Below are positions 31,832 to 42,700 of a DNA stretch of 64,000 nt, piece by piece. Location: contig NZ_ATTH01000001.1 of the NCBI RefSeq assembly GCF_000419585.1, forward strand, positions 2,457,001 to 2,521,000, written 5' to 3'. The notes beneath the pieces were generated by a model. That model saw only the letters and a list, made by a program, of their open reading frames with translations, was not told where the DNA came from and ran no database searches. Source of the DNA: Salisaeta longa DSM 21114 (lineage in GTDB: Bacteria > Bacteroidota > Rhodothermia > Rhodothermales > Salinibacteraceae). The position numbers were made by a program, and so were the translations under genes. The stretch's first letter is position 1, and every line of letters starts with the position of its first letter.

Positions 31832-34573
31832 TCAAGACGTTCCGGACGGGCGCGGGCGCCGGCGGTGGGCGCGCACCTGCCACAGCCCCCATCCCACCAC
31901 GCTTAGCAGGGCAAGCAGTCCGGTGAGTTGCCACAGGGAAAAGCGCGTGGGCGCCGCGCGGAGGGCGAGGGGTCGCGGGTTGCCGTACAGTACGGTGGCG
32001 CCCCAATAAAACGGGCTCGCGCGGTCGGGGTGCTTTTGCAGCAGGGCACTGCGGGCTTGTTGCAGCGCTTCGGGTTTTGAGGCGCCGTCCTGCAGCGCCT
32101 CGTAAAATCGCTGGCTCATGCGCTGCGCCGTACGATCATCGAGCGACCAGAGCGTGGCCACGGTGGCCTCCGCGCCCATGGCACGAAACGCGTACTGCAG
32201 CCCCTGCGCAGACGCGCCCACGCGCTGGGGGCCCTGGGCCGTTCCGCAGCCGCTCAGGTACACCAGCGGCTGCGTGGCCGCGCGGCGGTTCAGTTCGTGC
32301 AAAAAGAGGTAGCCGTCGCTGGAATCGCGCGCCGATGCGCTTAGCACAAACGTGTTGTAGATGGACTGTGTGGGGTGCAGCAGCGTGTGCGTGGCAATGT
32401 GCAGGATGTCGGAGCGGCCCCACTGGTTTAGTACGGTTTGCTCGGTGACGCCGGGCCCGTGCTGCACGGGGCCCGAGGAAAACAGCGTGCGGAGCATGTC
32501 AATCTCGCGTCGCACGCCCGGGAGCGCGGCCAGCCGGATGCTGCGCTCGGTTGAGTCGGCGTAGACGATGCGAAGGACCTGCGGCAGCATGCGCTGGCCG
32601 AAGGTCGAGAGTCCGAAGGCGGCGATGTCGGGGCGTGTGCTACGCGTTTGTGTGGCGGTGTCGCGCTGCACAAACGATGCCCCCACGGCCCGCGCGGTGG
32701 GGTGGCGCTCCGTTAAAAAAGTGGCCGCCGCGTAGGCAAACCGGTTGGTGGGGGGCTCGGTTACCAAGATGCCAAAGGGAATGCGCTGCAGCGGGCCATC
32801 GGGCACCACCGTCAGCGTGGTGCCGACGGGCAAGTGGCGGAGGGCGGGGGCAGCGAGCGTTTGGTACAGCGCGTGCAGCGGGCGGAGATCGAAATGAACG
32901 TCGTTGAGGCCCACAGCAGCGCTCTGCTTCTGCTCAAACAACGGCGACACGCGCCGTATCAGGCGATCGACCGACGAACGGGTGGCGGCCACCGGAAGCG
33001 CCCGGAACGTATCCGGCGTGACCACAAACACGCGCGACCACCGGCTGGTGTCGGCATCTAACACATACGAGAGCAGCGCGCCATCAGCAGGTAGCGAGGC
33101 TTGCAGCGCCTTCCGGCTCAGCGTAGCGTTTCGGTTGGGCAGTTGGAGCAGTTGTGCGCGTTCGGCAAGCGCCTGCGTGATGGCGCTTTGTCGCGCAACG
33201 GTGGCGCCTTGATGGGCCTGTTTCGTGCGGAGGGCCGTCACCTGGCGCGTAAGGCTGTCGTAGCGCATGCGCTTGCGGGCCGAGAACTGCGTGATAAGCC
33301 GTGCGCTCGTCTGGAGGTTCTGGAGATGCCGCCCGCGGCTTTCAGCAATTACACGGAAGGCGCGCCACGTGCTGTCCTGGGCGATGAGCGCCCGGTAGAG
33401 CCCCCGCGTCAGTCCTTGCTCCGTTGTGGTGCGGATGCTGCCCCACTCCGAGGCGGCCCACTGCTGTCGTTCTGCTTCCAAAACGGAGAGGCCCCGGCGG
33501 TAGGCCGTTGCCGCCTGCGCCCAGCGGCCTTGACTGGCATATAGCGCGCCAAGCCCGCGCAAAATGTAGGGCCGCATGCCGGGGTACAACGAATCGGCGG
33601 CGGTAAGCGCAGCGGCGTAGGTCTGCGCGGCGCCGTCGTAGTATCCCATCTCGCGGTGCCACGTGCCCCACCAGTACAGCTGACGGACGCGCAGCTCCGG
33701 GTGCCCGGGCACGGGCAAGAGCGCATCGGCCTGGGTTAGGTGCCGGCGGGCAAGATCCCATTGACTGCGCGCCATCGCGGCGTCGACACTGCGCTGATGG
33801 TAGCGCACCAGCCCTCGCGTGTCGCCGCGCTTTTCATAGAGCACTTTGAGGGTGTCGAGGGCCCGTTGCGCGCGGTTCAAAAGCGTATCAGCAGACATCC
33901 CGAGCAAAGATGCTCGTTGCTCAAGGTCCAACAGCGTATGGGCATAGCCACTCACGACGTACGTCCGCGTGCGCCTGTGCAAGCCGCTTGGGGGCGCATC
34001 TTGTAGCGCTGCGCGGGCTCGTTGAAGCATGCGCAGCGCCGTCTCGTTGTCTCCCATTTGCCGAAGCGACGTGCTCAGGTCGTACAGCCGTCCGGCGCGT
34101 AGCACCTGCCCCTGGGACGTACGGGGAAGGACGTCAATCGCCTGTGCGTAATTTGAGGCCGCTTGCATGTAGCGCCCGGCTACGTTGTTGATGTACCCCA
34201 GCATCCGGTACTGGTTGGCGATTGTCAGGGAATCGAGCGATGCGCCGGCGGATTGAATGAACGCGTCGAGACGCTGCTGCGCCGCATCGTATTGGTGCAA
34301 CGCCGTGAGGGCATGCAGCTCGTTCCGCACTTGCTCGACCAGCGCGTTCCATGACCGTGTGGGCCGCGCGCGATAACAGCGCTGGGCCTTCCGTATTGCC
34401 TGAAGGGTGCGCTGGTGCGCGCGTCGCTCAGGTGTCGTCAACCGGCGCCCGATGTCCGAAAAGGGAACCAATGACGTATCGGCCATCTGCTCCGCGTGCT
34501 GGTGCAACCGGGTGCAGGCCTCTTGCGGAAGGCCCACCAAACTACTGAGCGCAACGAGAAGCGCGATAATCAT
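31832..34573 (-). CDS. Exported TPR-CHAT protein
   Basis: A 913-aa protein with an N-terminal signal (MIIALLVALSSLVGLP), about ten TPR-like helical pairs (to ~residue 450), a coiled linker (ARLITQFSARKRMRYDSLTRQ) and a C-terminal CHAT domain. The caspase-like pair is visible as the His in DILHIATHTLLHP and the Cys in PLVYLSGCGTAQGP. A C-terminal span (LTGLLALLSVVGWGLWQV) and a basic tail follow, so the protease-like domain would sit in the periplasm. CHAT/TPR proteins act as proteases or scaffolds; target unknown. It is transcribed ahead of murQ with a 57-base gap. Confidence 0.85.
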   Translation of the reverse strand: MIIALLVALSSLVGLPQEACTRLHQHAEQMADTSLVPFSDIGRRLTTPERRAHQRTLQAIRKAQRCYRARPTRSWNALVEQVRNELHALTALHQYDAAQQRLDAFIQSAGASLDSLTIANQYRMLGYINNVAGRYMQAASNYAQAIDVLPRTSQGQVLRAGRLYDLSTSLRQMGDNETALRMLQRARAALQDAPPSGLHRRTRTYVVSGYAHTLLDLEQRASLLGMSADTLLNRAQRALDTLKVLYEKRGDTRGLVRYHQRSVDAAMARSQWDLARRHLTQADALLPVPGHPELRVRQLYWWGTWHREMGYYDGAAQTYAAALTAADSLYPGMRPYILRGLGALYASQGRWAQAATAYRRGLSVLEAERQQWAASEWGSIRTTTEQGLTRGLYRALIAQDSTWRAFRVIAESRGRHLQNLQTSARLITQFSARKRMRYDSLTRQVTALRTKQAHQGATVARQSAITQALAERAQLLQLPNRNATLSRKALQASLPADGALLSYVLDADTSRWSRVFVVTPDTFRALPVAATRSSVDRLIRRVSPLFEQKQSAAVGLNDVHFDLRPLHALYQTLAAPALRHLPVGTTLTVVPDGPLQRIPFGILVTEPPTNRFAYAAATFLTERHPTARAVGASFVQRDTATQTRSTRPDIAAFGLSTFGQRMLPQVLRIVYADSTERSIRLAALPGVRREIDMLRTLFSSGPVQHGPGVTEQTVLNQWGRSDILHIATHTLLHPTQSIYNTFVLSASARDSSDGYLFLHELNRRAATQPLVYLSGCGTAQGPQRVGASAQGLQYAFRAMGAEATVATLWSLDDRTAQRMSQRFYEALQDGASKPEALQQARSALLQKHPDRASPFYWGATVLYGNPRPLALRAAPTRFSLWQLTGLLALLSVVGWGLWQVRAHRRRPRPSGTS

Positions 34574-34686
34574 TGAAACTTCGTGATGTTTGGGGCACTA
34601 CAATGCTACGGTGCAGCGGATGTCTTTCCGGTTGTGTCCGCTCGGTTGCACATCACCCTTCTTTTCAAGCTGCCAACCGTTAACCC

Positions 34687-34857
34687 ATGTTGATTGACAA
34701 GCAATACGCATCGCTTCGCGCCTGCCATTGCGCCGGCCCGCTCTATACCGGGGGCCTCGGCTGCACGGAGGATCCTGATGACCCTATGCCGATTGAGCCA
34801 GACCCAGACGATGGCGACAGTCAGGTGGGGGAAGAAGATCAAAGCGCTGCGCGCTAG
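34687..34857 (+). CDS. Possible small acidic protein, 56 aa
   Basis: ATG at 34687 opens a 56-codon frame with a Cys cluster (LRACHCAGPLYTGGLGC) and a very acidic second half (TEDPDDPMPIEPDPDDGD, GEED). Acidic small proteins are common in halophilic relatives, and the frame avoids the surrounding genes. No ribosome binding site is evident and no family is recognised, so it may be spurious. Confidence 0.35.
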   Translation: MLIDKQYASLRACHCAGPLYTGGLGCTEDPDDPMPIEPDPDDGDSQVGEEDQSAAR

Positions 34858-35006
34858 TGGACACGCGGCGCGGTAGGATACAGCCGTAGTGTACGGTATC
34901 GAGCGCCTGTATGCAACCGAGGCCCGCCCGCGTATGGAGGGCCTATGCAGCACCGTGCGCGTCCCGGAGGCTTCGCTACCGGGTACCGCTACAGAAAGAA
35001 GCTACC

Positions 35007-35615
35007 TTAACGAGCAAGCAGGGCGCACACGTCGCGCCAGATGGCCTTATGCAGGGCCTCCGGCGGGCGCGTGGCATCGAGGCGTTTGATGCGCGCCGGA
35101 TGGCGTTGGGCCAGGCGCTCGTAGGCGGCGGCCACGCGGGCTTGGAAGCCGTTCGCGGCGGCCTCCATGCGGTCGGGCGTGTGGGCGCGCCGCGCGCGGG
35201 CCGCGTCGGGCGGAAGGGCCAGCCAGTACGTACGGTGCGGCGTGAGTCCGCCGGTAACGTGCCGGTGAAAGTCCTCCAGCCAGTCCTCGTCGAACAAGGC
35301 GCGGCCGCCGCCCTGATACGCCGTCGAGGAGTCGTAAAACCGATCGCAGACGACCAGGCGTCCGGCGGCAAGGGCCGGACGAATGCGCTGCTCTACGAGC
35401 TGGGCGCGAGCGGCGGAGAAGAGAAGCAACTCGGCTTTCGGAACAATATCCGAAGATTCATCAAGTAAAAGCGTTCGAATGCGCTCCGAAATTGGCGTTC
35501 CGCCCGGCTCCCGAACAACTAACGGGTCGTGGCCTTCCGCCTGAAGGCGCTGTACAAGGCGCTGCACCTGTGTGCTTTTTCCGCTTCCATCAATGCCTTC
35601 AAACGAGATCAACAT
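35007..35615 (-). CDS. tmk: Thymidylate kinase
   Basis: Phosphorylates dTMP to dTDP. The 202-aa product opens with MLISFEGIDGSGKSTQ (P-loop), then VREPGGTPISERIR, the DRF motif in VVCDRFYDSSTAYQGGG and a lid region with many Arg. Start 35615 is required to place the P-loop at the N-terminus; the upstream extension is not conserved. It is divergent from the TPR gene. Confidence 0.96.
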   Translation of the reverse strand: MLISFEGIDGSGKSTQVQRLVQRLQAEGHDPLVVREPGGTPISERIRTLLLDESSDIVPKAELLLFSAARAQLVEQRIRPALAAGRLVVCDRFYDSSTAYQGGGRALFDEDWLEDFHRHVTGGLTPHRTYWLALPPDAARARRAHTPDRMEAAANGFQARVAAAYERLAQRHPARIKRLDATRPPEALHKAIWRDVCALLAR

Positions 35616-35711
35616 GCAAAGGGGCAAGCCAAATGACTGAGCCGAGCGGCGAAAAAGCGCTGTAGGGCGCGGTGGGACGGTATCGTTGCAGAAAACATAA
35701 CGCGGAGGCCC

Positions 35712-35744
35712 TTGACAAACTTGCAAATCCCGCGTCTACGTTCT
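35712..35744 (+). promoter_or_regulatory. Candidate promoter for the TPR gene
   Basis: TTGACA at 35712-35717 and TACGTTCT at 35737-35744 are 19 bases apart, close to the Bacteroidota -33/-7 spacing, and lie 100 bases upstream of the TPR gene. The -7 box matches the TANNTTTG consensus only partly. Confidence 0.35.
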
Positions 35745-35843
35745 TAATTTACAGGAGCTATCATAGGAGCAACGTGCGTCGATGTTGCGTTTGCACAGGC
35801 CACGCACCGCTGCGAACCTTGGAGAACAGCCCGCGACGAGCCC

Positions 35844-37259
35844 ATGAGCACGTTCGACTTTGACTTCAACGACTTCGACGATTCCGAGCACGAGCAGCAC
35901 CTGCGGGATCTTGTGGACGCGTATGAAGCAGAAGATGGAGGGGGGTACTTCGATTCGGTACAGCTTGAGCATATCGCCACCTACTACTTCGAGAATGGCC
36001 ACCTGCACGATGCCCTCGTGGTCATCGATCGTTTGCTTGAAGAGCACCCGTGTGCGTCGGATGCGTGGATGCGCCGCGGCATCTTGCTGAGCACGATGGG
36101 GCGCCCGCAGGAGGCGCTGGAAGCCTACGACGAGGCGCTCGCGCTGAACCCGACCGATCCGGAGACGCTCATCAACCGTGGCATTACGCTGGACAGCCTG
36201 GGGGCCGTGGCCGACGCCATCGAGGCGTACGACGCGGCCCTCGCCATCAATCCGCGCCACAGCGAAGCGCTGTTCAATAAGGGCGTGACGTTGGAACGCG
36301 ACGGGCAGCTGGCGCAGGCCATTGCGGCGTTTGAGGCATGTGCCGAGGTGCAGCCGGAGCATCCGGAGGTGTGGTACGAGCTGGGCTACTGCCACGACCG
36401 CCTCTCGAACGATGCGGACAGCGTGGCGGCCTACGACAAACATCTGGACGTTGAGCCGTACTCGCAGGATGCCTGGTACAACCGCGGCATCGTTTTGAAC
36501 CGGATGGGCCGCTACGAGGATGCCATCGCGTCCTACGAAATGGCATTGGCCATTCAGGACGATTTCGCTTCGGCCCACTACAACTGCGGCAACGCGCAAG
36601 CCAATGCCGGACAGCTGGAGGCGGCCATCGACAGCTACCGGCAGGTGCTGGAGCTGGAAGGGCCCGATGCGGCGACGTTCTACAACATCGCGCTCGCGTT
36701 TGAGGAGCTGGGCAGCGTGCAGATCGCCCGCGATTATTACGAGCGGGCCCTGAATGAGGAGCCCGGGTACGCGCAGGCGTGGTACGGGCTGGGCTGCTGC
36801 TACGAGAGCGATGAGCAGCTTTCCGATGCGCTGGACTGCTTCAACCGCGCGCTGCGCCTCGATACCGAGCGCGCCAAGTTTTGGCACGCCAAGGCCGATT
36901 GCTGCTTTACGATGGGCCGCATGGAGGACGCGGTAGAGGCGTATCATAATGCTGTGCAGCTGGAGCCGGAAAATAACAACGCATGGGTGGGTTATGCCGA
37001 GGCGCTGCTTGCCACGCGCCACGCCGAGGAGGCCCTGAAAGCCTACCAGCAGGCCCTGGCGTTGGCCCCGGAGAGCGCGAGCACGTACGTACGGCAGGCC
37101 CGCGCGCTGATGGCGCTGGGACGCGCCCACGAAACCATTCGGTGCCTCAAGAAGGCAATTCGCCTCGATCCGGCGCAAAAAGAAGAAATTCGCCGCACGT
37201 ATCCCGATTTGTACTACGATGACTGGGCGCGCCGCGAGTTGGGACTTGACCCTTCGTAG
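35844..37259 (+). CDS. Tetratricopeptide repeat protein, 471 aa
   Basis: An acidic cytoplasmic protein (opening FDFDFNDFDDSEHEQHLRD) composed almost entirely of 34-residue TPR units, about eleven by eye from residue 43 to 450, each with the A/G-Y/F-A pattern (for example ALEAYDEALALNPTDPETLI and AIEAYDAALAINPRHSEALF). It likely acts as a protein interaction scaffold. There are no other domains, no signal and no membrane span. DUF368 follows after 41 bases. Confidence 0.9.
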   Translation: MSTFDFDFNDFDDSEHEQHLRDLVDAYEAEDGGGYFDSVQLEHIATYYFENGHLHDALVVIDRLLEEHPCASDAWMRRGILLSTMGRPQEALEAYDEALALNPTDPETLINRGITLDSLGAVADAIEAYDAALAINPRHSEALFNKGVTLERDGQLAQAIAAFEACAEVQPEHPEVWYELGYCHDRLSNDADSVAAYDKHLDVEPYSQDAWYNRGIVLNRMGRYEDAIASYEMALAIQDDFASAHYNCGNAQANAGQLEAAIDSYRQVLELEGPDAATFYNIALAFEELGSVQIARDYYERALNEEPGYAQAWYGLGCCYESDEQLSDALDCFNRALRLDTERAKFWHAKADCCFTMGRMEDAVEAYHNAVQLEPENNNAWVGYAEALLATRHAEEALKAYQQALALAPESASTYVRQARALMALGRAHETIRCLKKAIRLDPAQKEEIRRTYPDLYYDDWARRELGLDPS

Positions 37260-37300
37260 CTGCTTGCCTGTTCGCATTTCCGTTTTCTATTCGCACGCGC

Positions 37301-38206
37301 ATGCCTCCAATTCGCACCATCCTTCGCCACGTCGCCCAGGGCTTTTTAATGGGCGGGGCCGATATCATCCCGGGCGTTAGCGGGGGCACCATGGCCCTTA
37401 TCGTGGGCGTTTACGAACGCCTCGTAGCAGCCATCAGTCATGCGGCACGATGGGCGCTGGCGCTCCTCCGCGGGGCCCCGGCCGAGCGCCGGGCGCAGTG
37501 GCAGGCCATCGAGTGGCGGCTTATCCTTCCGTTGGGCGCGGGCATCGGGGGGGCCCTCGTGCTGGGCGCCCAAATCATCCCGCCGCTCCTGAACGCGTAT
37601 CCGGCCCAAATGCAGGGCCTGTTCCTGGGCCTGGTTGGGGCGTCGATTGCCATTCCGGCCTTGCGGATGGAGCAGCACACGTGGCGGCACGGCCTGATCG
37701 CACTTGTCTTTGCGATCGCTGCGTTCTACTTCACGGGGCTTCCGGCCGTGGGCATGGCCGAAGATCCGGGCATGGTGCGCGTCTTTGTTTCCGCAGCCAG
37801 TGCCATTTGCGCCATGATTCTGCCGGGCGTCAGCGGGGCCTTTCTGCTGAAGGTGTTGGGGTTGTACGAAGCGACGCTCGGAGCCATCAACACCTTCGAT
37901 CTGGTGTACCTCGCGGTTTTTGCTGCGGGCGCCGGGCTGGGCCTCTCCGCATTCGCCACGTTGCTGCAGTGGTTGCTGCGCACGATCCACGACGGCACGA
38001 TGGCCGCGCTCCTCGGACTCATGGTTGGCGCGCTCCGTGCGCTATGGCCCTACACCACCCCGCAGCGCGCGCTGCAATGGCCCGGCCCCGGCGATCCCGT
38101 GGCGTCGGTCGCGCTCCTCGCGCTTGCTGGCGCGGCCTTCGTGGGGGCGCTCACGTGGTACAGCGTCCAGCGCTCCTCCTCGCCTGTCTCAACGGTCGCC
38201 AAGTAA
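37301..38206 (+). CDS. DUF368 family membrane protein
   Basis: A 301-aa polytopic inner membrane protein with the family's opening motif GFLMGGADIIPGVSGGTMALIVGVYERLV and the second conserved ILPGVSGAFLLKVLGLYE near the centre, an internal repeat pattern. About eight hydrophobic segments are visible. Some DUF368 proteins (PopT) are reported to be polyprenyl phosphate translocases that recycle the cell wall lipid carrier; applying that here is inference. An OmpA-type lipoprotein gene follows after 4 bases. Confidence 0.92.
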   Translation: MPPIRTILRHVAQGFLMGGADIIPGVSGGTMALIVGVYERLVAAISHAARWALALLRGAPAERRAQWQAIEWRLILPLGAGIGGALVLGAQIIPPLLNAYPAQMQGLFLGLVGASIAIPALRMEQHTWRHGLIALVFAIAAFYFTGLPAVGMAEDPGMVRVFVSAASAICAMILPGVSGAFLLKVLGLYEATLGAINTFDLVYLAVFAAGAGLGLSAFATLLQWLLRTIHDGTMAALLGLMVGALRALWPYTTPQRALQWPGPGDPVASVALLALAGAAFVGALTWYSVQRSSSPVSTVAK

Positions 38207-38210
38207 ACGT

Positions 38211-38909
38211 ATGTCGTTCGTCCGCGCCGGGTGCTGGGCAATACTGATCGGGCTGTGCCTTGTGGGGTGTGGCGGAAGTGCGCCGGCGGCCACGGTGCCA
38301 TCGGACGATCCGGTGGCGCAGCCCGTGCCCTCAACGCCCGACTCGATGCGCGCGTACATCGCGGCGCTACGGGCCGAACAGCGCATGCTGCAGGATTCGC
38401 TGGCGGCCTACCGGGCGGCGGAGTCGGGCAAGGTGTTTCGGACGGTGCGCGTGCTGCGGGATCAGACCACCCGCATGGCGTACGAGCTCGACCTCCTGCG
38501 CGAGGGCGGGCAGACGGTCGCGGTGCTTCCCACCGATGAGCTGTTTGCAGACTCGCTGGCGCTCACGGCCGCGGCACGCACCCGCCTGCAAGACATCGCG
38601 CTGCAGCTGCGCCAAACCTATCCGGGGCAGACGATTCGGGTGGAGGGCTACACGGCCGATGCTCCGTTCGATACGACCCGCTACGGATCGCACTGGATGC
38701 AAACCGCCGCCCACGCGACGCAGGTGGTGCAGGCGTTGCAGGCGCTGGGCAACGTGCCACGAAATCGCTTCGTCGTGGTGGCCTTTGGCGCTACCCATCC
38801 CCGGGCCAGCAACATGACCGCCGGGGGCCGCGCGCGCAACCGACGCATTCGCGTGGCGGTGCTCCCTGAGCCGCAAACCTATTCGCGGCCGTTTGAACTG
38901 GCGTGGTAG
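38211..38909 (+). CDS. OmpA-like lipoprotein, 232 aa
   Basis: Lipoprotein signal (ILIGLCLVGC), a helical region (MRAYIAALRAEQRMLQDSLAAYRAAE), then a C-terminal OmpA-like domain of about 110 residues with the VEGYTADAPFD segment and the GARARN-type end (TAGGRARNRRIRVAV). Such proteins anchor the outer membrane to peptidoglycan. ATG 38211 is chosen because it opens the signal peptide four bases after the DUF368 stop. Its 3' end overlaps the convergent lipoprotein gene by 31 bases. Confidence 0.85.
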   Translation: MSFVRAGCWAILIGLCLVGCGGSAPAATVPSDDPVAQPVPSTPDSMRAYIAALRAEQRMLQDSLAAYRAAESGKVFRTVRVLRDQTTRMAYELDLLREGGQTVAVLPTDELFADSLALTAAARTRLQDIALQLRQTYPGQTIRVEGYTADAPFDTTRYGSHWMQTAAHATQVVQALQALGNVPRNRFVVVAFGATHPRASNMTAGGRARNRRIRVAVLPEPQTYSRPFELAW

Positions 38910-39664
38910 CCTACCGGATCACGCGGGCGACGCTGCGCGCTGCCATCGGGGCCCGGGTTCGGCCACGTCCACTGAAAGCGAAGCTCGGCCGTGGACGCGC
39001 TGGGGCGAATTTCGAGCTCGACCCCGTCGGTATCCTGCAAGAGGTCTTGGCCTTTTACCTCGCGCGTAAAGTAGTACGTGTGCTGCCGGTAGAGCACCGT
39101 GTTGGCGCCGGGTACGAAGGCCTCGCGTAGCGGACCGTATTCAACGCGGGCCGGCCGGTACGAGCCATCGCCGGTTTCCAGCCGAATGAACGACGACGCA
39201 TTCGAAAGCACGGTGGTTGTGCCAAACAGGTACAGGTCGATGCGCAGCGTTTGAACGTACTGCTTGCGTTGACGGGCAATCAGCTGGCGGGCGCGGTCCT
39301 TGGTGAGGCTCTGGATGCCCATGTTGGCGACTAGCGATCCCATGACGAGATCTAAGCTCCAGAACGTCGCGTAGGTGTACTGCAGGTTCGATCGTCCGGA
39401 GCCTACATTTTGCGGCGCGGCTGACCACGAGCGCATCAAGGCGCTGTAGCTGGGGTCAATTTCCACCTTGAGTTGCTGCTCTTTCGGAATAAACCGCACC
39501 GCAGTGAGCGAGTCGGGGTGATGGTCGTGCTCGCTTTCGGTGGATATGAACCGGCTGGCCATGTCGCCCGGATCCACCTGAAACGCATTGTTCGACGAGC
39601 CACAGCCCCCCAGCAGAAGGAGCGCACACGATAACGAGGCAAACAGACGAAGGCTATACGTCAT
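38879..39664 (-). CDS. Hypothetical lipoprotein, 261 aa
   Basis: Signal peptide with lipobox LLLLGGC, then a mature domain with no recognised family: PDSLTAVRFIPKEQQLKVEIDPS..., a helical stretch (TKDRARQLIARQRKQYVQTLRIDLYLFG) and a C-terminal beta-rich part ending in a polar tail. ATG 39664 opens the signal peptide. Probably outer membrane or periplasmic; function unknown. Confidence 0.75.
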   Translation of the reverse strand: MTYSLRLFASLSCALLLLGGCGSSNNAFQVDPGDMASRFISTESEHDHHPDSLTAVRFIPKEQQLKVEIDPSYSALMRSWSAAPQNVGSGRSNLQYTYATFWSLDLVMGSLVANMGIQSLTKDRARQLIARQRKQYVQTLRIDLYLFGTTTVLSNASSFIRLETGDGSYRPARVEYGPLREAFVPGANTVLYRQHTYYFTREVKGQDLLQDTDGVELEIRPSASTAELRFQWTWPNPGPDGSAQRRPRDPVGYHASSNGRE

Positions 39665-39746
39665 GAGGATCCCGGTGCATGATGATGGGCCAGCGCATTG
39701 CATGGTACAAAGCGCGCCCGTCATTTGCACGTAATGTGCAGATGCG

Positions 39747-42700
39747 TCACGTAGCCGTCACAGCTTCGGGGGCTTCGTGCAGGGTGCGAAGGACGTCCAG
39801 GGCGGCATCGAGCGTGGGCACGTTCTGCACGATGGCACGCGTGAGGCCCTTGTCTTGTTGGTCCTTGAGCACAAAGCGGCGCTCCAGGCCGGTGAGGCGC
39901 TCCAGCAGATCTTTGAAGCGGTGCTCGTAAAAGTACGGATCGGCCGACTCGCTGGGCAGGTAGAGGAAGAGGCGCTCGTTTTTGTACAGCACCTTGGGCA
40001 GGCGCAGGGCTTGCCCCACGAGGCGCAGGCGGGCGGCGGTAAAGAGGTGCTCAACGGCGGATGGCATCGGGCCAAAGCGGTCCACCATTTCGGCGCGTAG
40101 GTCCTGGAGGGCTTCGGCGTCCTCGGCATTGCTGATGCGCCGGTAGAGGTTGAGGCGCTCGACGTTGTTCGACAGGTAGTCGTTTGGGATGTACGCATCC
40201 TCCTCCACGTCCACCGCTGTTTCGGGGCCGGGCGGCACGGTGTCGCCGTCAAACACGTCGGCAAACTCCTGTTGCCGCAGCTCTTTGATGGCATCGTCCA
40301 GAATTTTGTGATACGTCTCGTAGCCCACATCTTCAATGAAGCCGCTTTGCTCGGCGCCCAGCAGCGAGCCCGCGCCGCGGATGTCGAGGTCGCGCATGGC
40401 CAAGCTAAAGCCGCTGCCCAGGTCGCTGAACTCCTCAACGGCCTTCAGGCGCTTGCGTGCGTCGTCGGTGAGGCTGTGGATGGACGGCACGAGCAGGTAG
40501 CAGAAGGCCTTGCGCTGCGAGCGGCCCACGCGGCCGCGTAGCTGGTGCAGCTCCGAGAGGCCGAAGTGGTCGGCCCGGTTGATGATCATCGTGTTGGCGT
40601 TGGAGATGTCGAGCCCGTTTTCGATAATCGAGGTCGATACCAGCACATCGTACTTTTTCTCCACAAAATCGGTCATGACGCGCTCCAGCTTGCGGCCGCT
40701 CATTTGGCCGTGCCCCACCCGCACGCGGGCGCCGGGCACCATGCCGCGCACCATGGCAGCAATCTCGTCGATGGTTTTTACGCGGTTGTGGATGAAGAAC
40801 ACCTGCCCGCCGCGGCTTAGCTCGTACACCAGCGCGTCGCGCACAAGGTCTTCGTTAAAGGTGTGGATTTCGGTGGTGATGGGCTGCCGGTTGGGGGGCG
40901 GCGTGCTAATGATGGACAGGTCGCGCGCCCCGAGCAGCGAGAACTGCAGCGTGCGCGGGATGGGCGTAGCCGTGAGCGTGAGCGTATCCACCGACTCGCG
41001 CACCTTGCGCAGTGCTTCTTTCGTCTTTACGCCAAAGCGCTGCTCCTCGTCAATGACGAGCAGGCCCAGGTCGTTGAAGGTGATGTCGTCGGAGGCCAGG
41101 CGGTGCGTGCCAATTAGGATGTCGAGGCTGCCCTGCTCCAGCCGCTTCAGGATGTCGCGCTGCTCCTTTTTGGTGCGAAAGCGCGAGATGACGTCTACCG
41201 TTACCGGGTAGCGGTCCATGCGCTCGCGGAACGTTTCGTAGTGCTGCTGCGCCAGGATGGTAGTGGGCACCAGTACGGCCACCTGCTTGCCGTCTTGGGC
41301 GGCTTTGAAAGCAGCGCGCACGGCCACTTCCGTCTTCCCGAAGCCCACATCGCCACACACCAGCCGGTCCATCGGCACGGGCTCTTCCATGTCGCGCTTC
41401 ACCGCCTCGGCGGCCGCGGCCTGGTCGGGCGTATCCTCAAACGCGAAGCTCGCCTCCAGCTCGCGCTGCCACACCGTATCCGACGAAAACGCAAACCCGT
41501 CGCTTGCTTTCCGTTTGGCGTAGAGCTTGATGAGGTCGCGCGCCACCTTCTTCACCTTTTTCTTGGTGCGCGCCTTGGTGCGCTCCCACTGCCCGGTGCC
41601 CAGCTTCGTCAGGCGCGGGTGGTGGCCCTCCTTGCCGGTGTATTTGTTGAGCTTGTGCAGCGCGTTGACGTTCAGGTACAGTACGTCGTCGTCGGCAAAG
41701 TTGAGGCGCACGGCCTCTTGCGTCTTGTTGCGCACGGTAATCTTCTTCATGCCCGCGAACCGGCCAATGCCGTAATCGACGTGCACGACGAAGTCGCCGG
41801 GGTTCAGGTTTTTGATCTCCCGTACGGTGAGGCCGCCCTGGTACTTTTTCCGATTTTTGGTGGAAGGGCGGTGGTAGCGGTTAAAGATTTGATGGTCGGT
41901 GTACACCGCGAGGCCGGCGCTGGGCAGCTCAAAGCCTTCGTGGAGCGTGTCCACCTGCAGGCGGGCGCGGCCGTGGTCGATGTCGGTTTCCAGCAAGTCG
42001 CGCAGGCGCGCGGCCTGCCCGTGGCTGTCGCACAGGATGAACGTTTGCAGGTCGCGTGCGCGGTTCTCCTGCAGGCGCTCGCGCAGGAGGTCCATGGTAC
42101 TGTTGAACGAGGGCTGCGGAGCGGCGTCCAGGTCAACCGTTTCGTCGGCCGGGGCGGTGCTGAGCGGCCCAAAGCGCAGGCGCGGAAAGCGCTGCAGGGC
42201 CGCAGCAAGGTCGTTGCGCGAAAGATAGCGGGCCTCGGGGGGCGGAGGGGCCTCCTCGCCTTTGTCGTCGGCTGCGGTTGTTGCTTTGCTGTGGGCCTTT
42301 AGGGCCTTCGTAAAAAACGACGCGCTCGCTTCCAGCAGGTGGGCCTCGTCGAACACCGCAAGCAGGGTGTTGTCTGGCAGGTAGTCGAACAGCGGCACGG
42401 CGGTGGTGTGGTCGTCGTCGCGCTCCAGGTTGGGGACCAAGCGCGCCGTGTTGAGCTGGCTCACCGAGCGCTGCGTGGCCGGATCGAACTCGCGGAGGCC
42501 GTCAATCTCGTCTCCAAAAAACTCGATGCGCACCGGGTACTCGCCGGCAAAGGGAAAGACGTCGATGATGCCGCCGCGGTGCGCGAGGTCGCCGGGCGCC
42601 TCCACAAACTCGACCCGCCGGAAGCCCTGATCGACGAGTCGTTCGATGAGCGCCTCGGGGTCGAAGGTTTCGCCCTTGGAGACCGCAAACGTTTCGGTGG

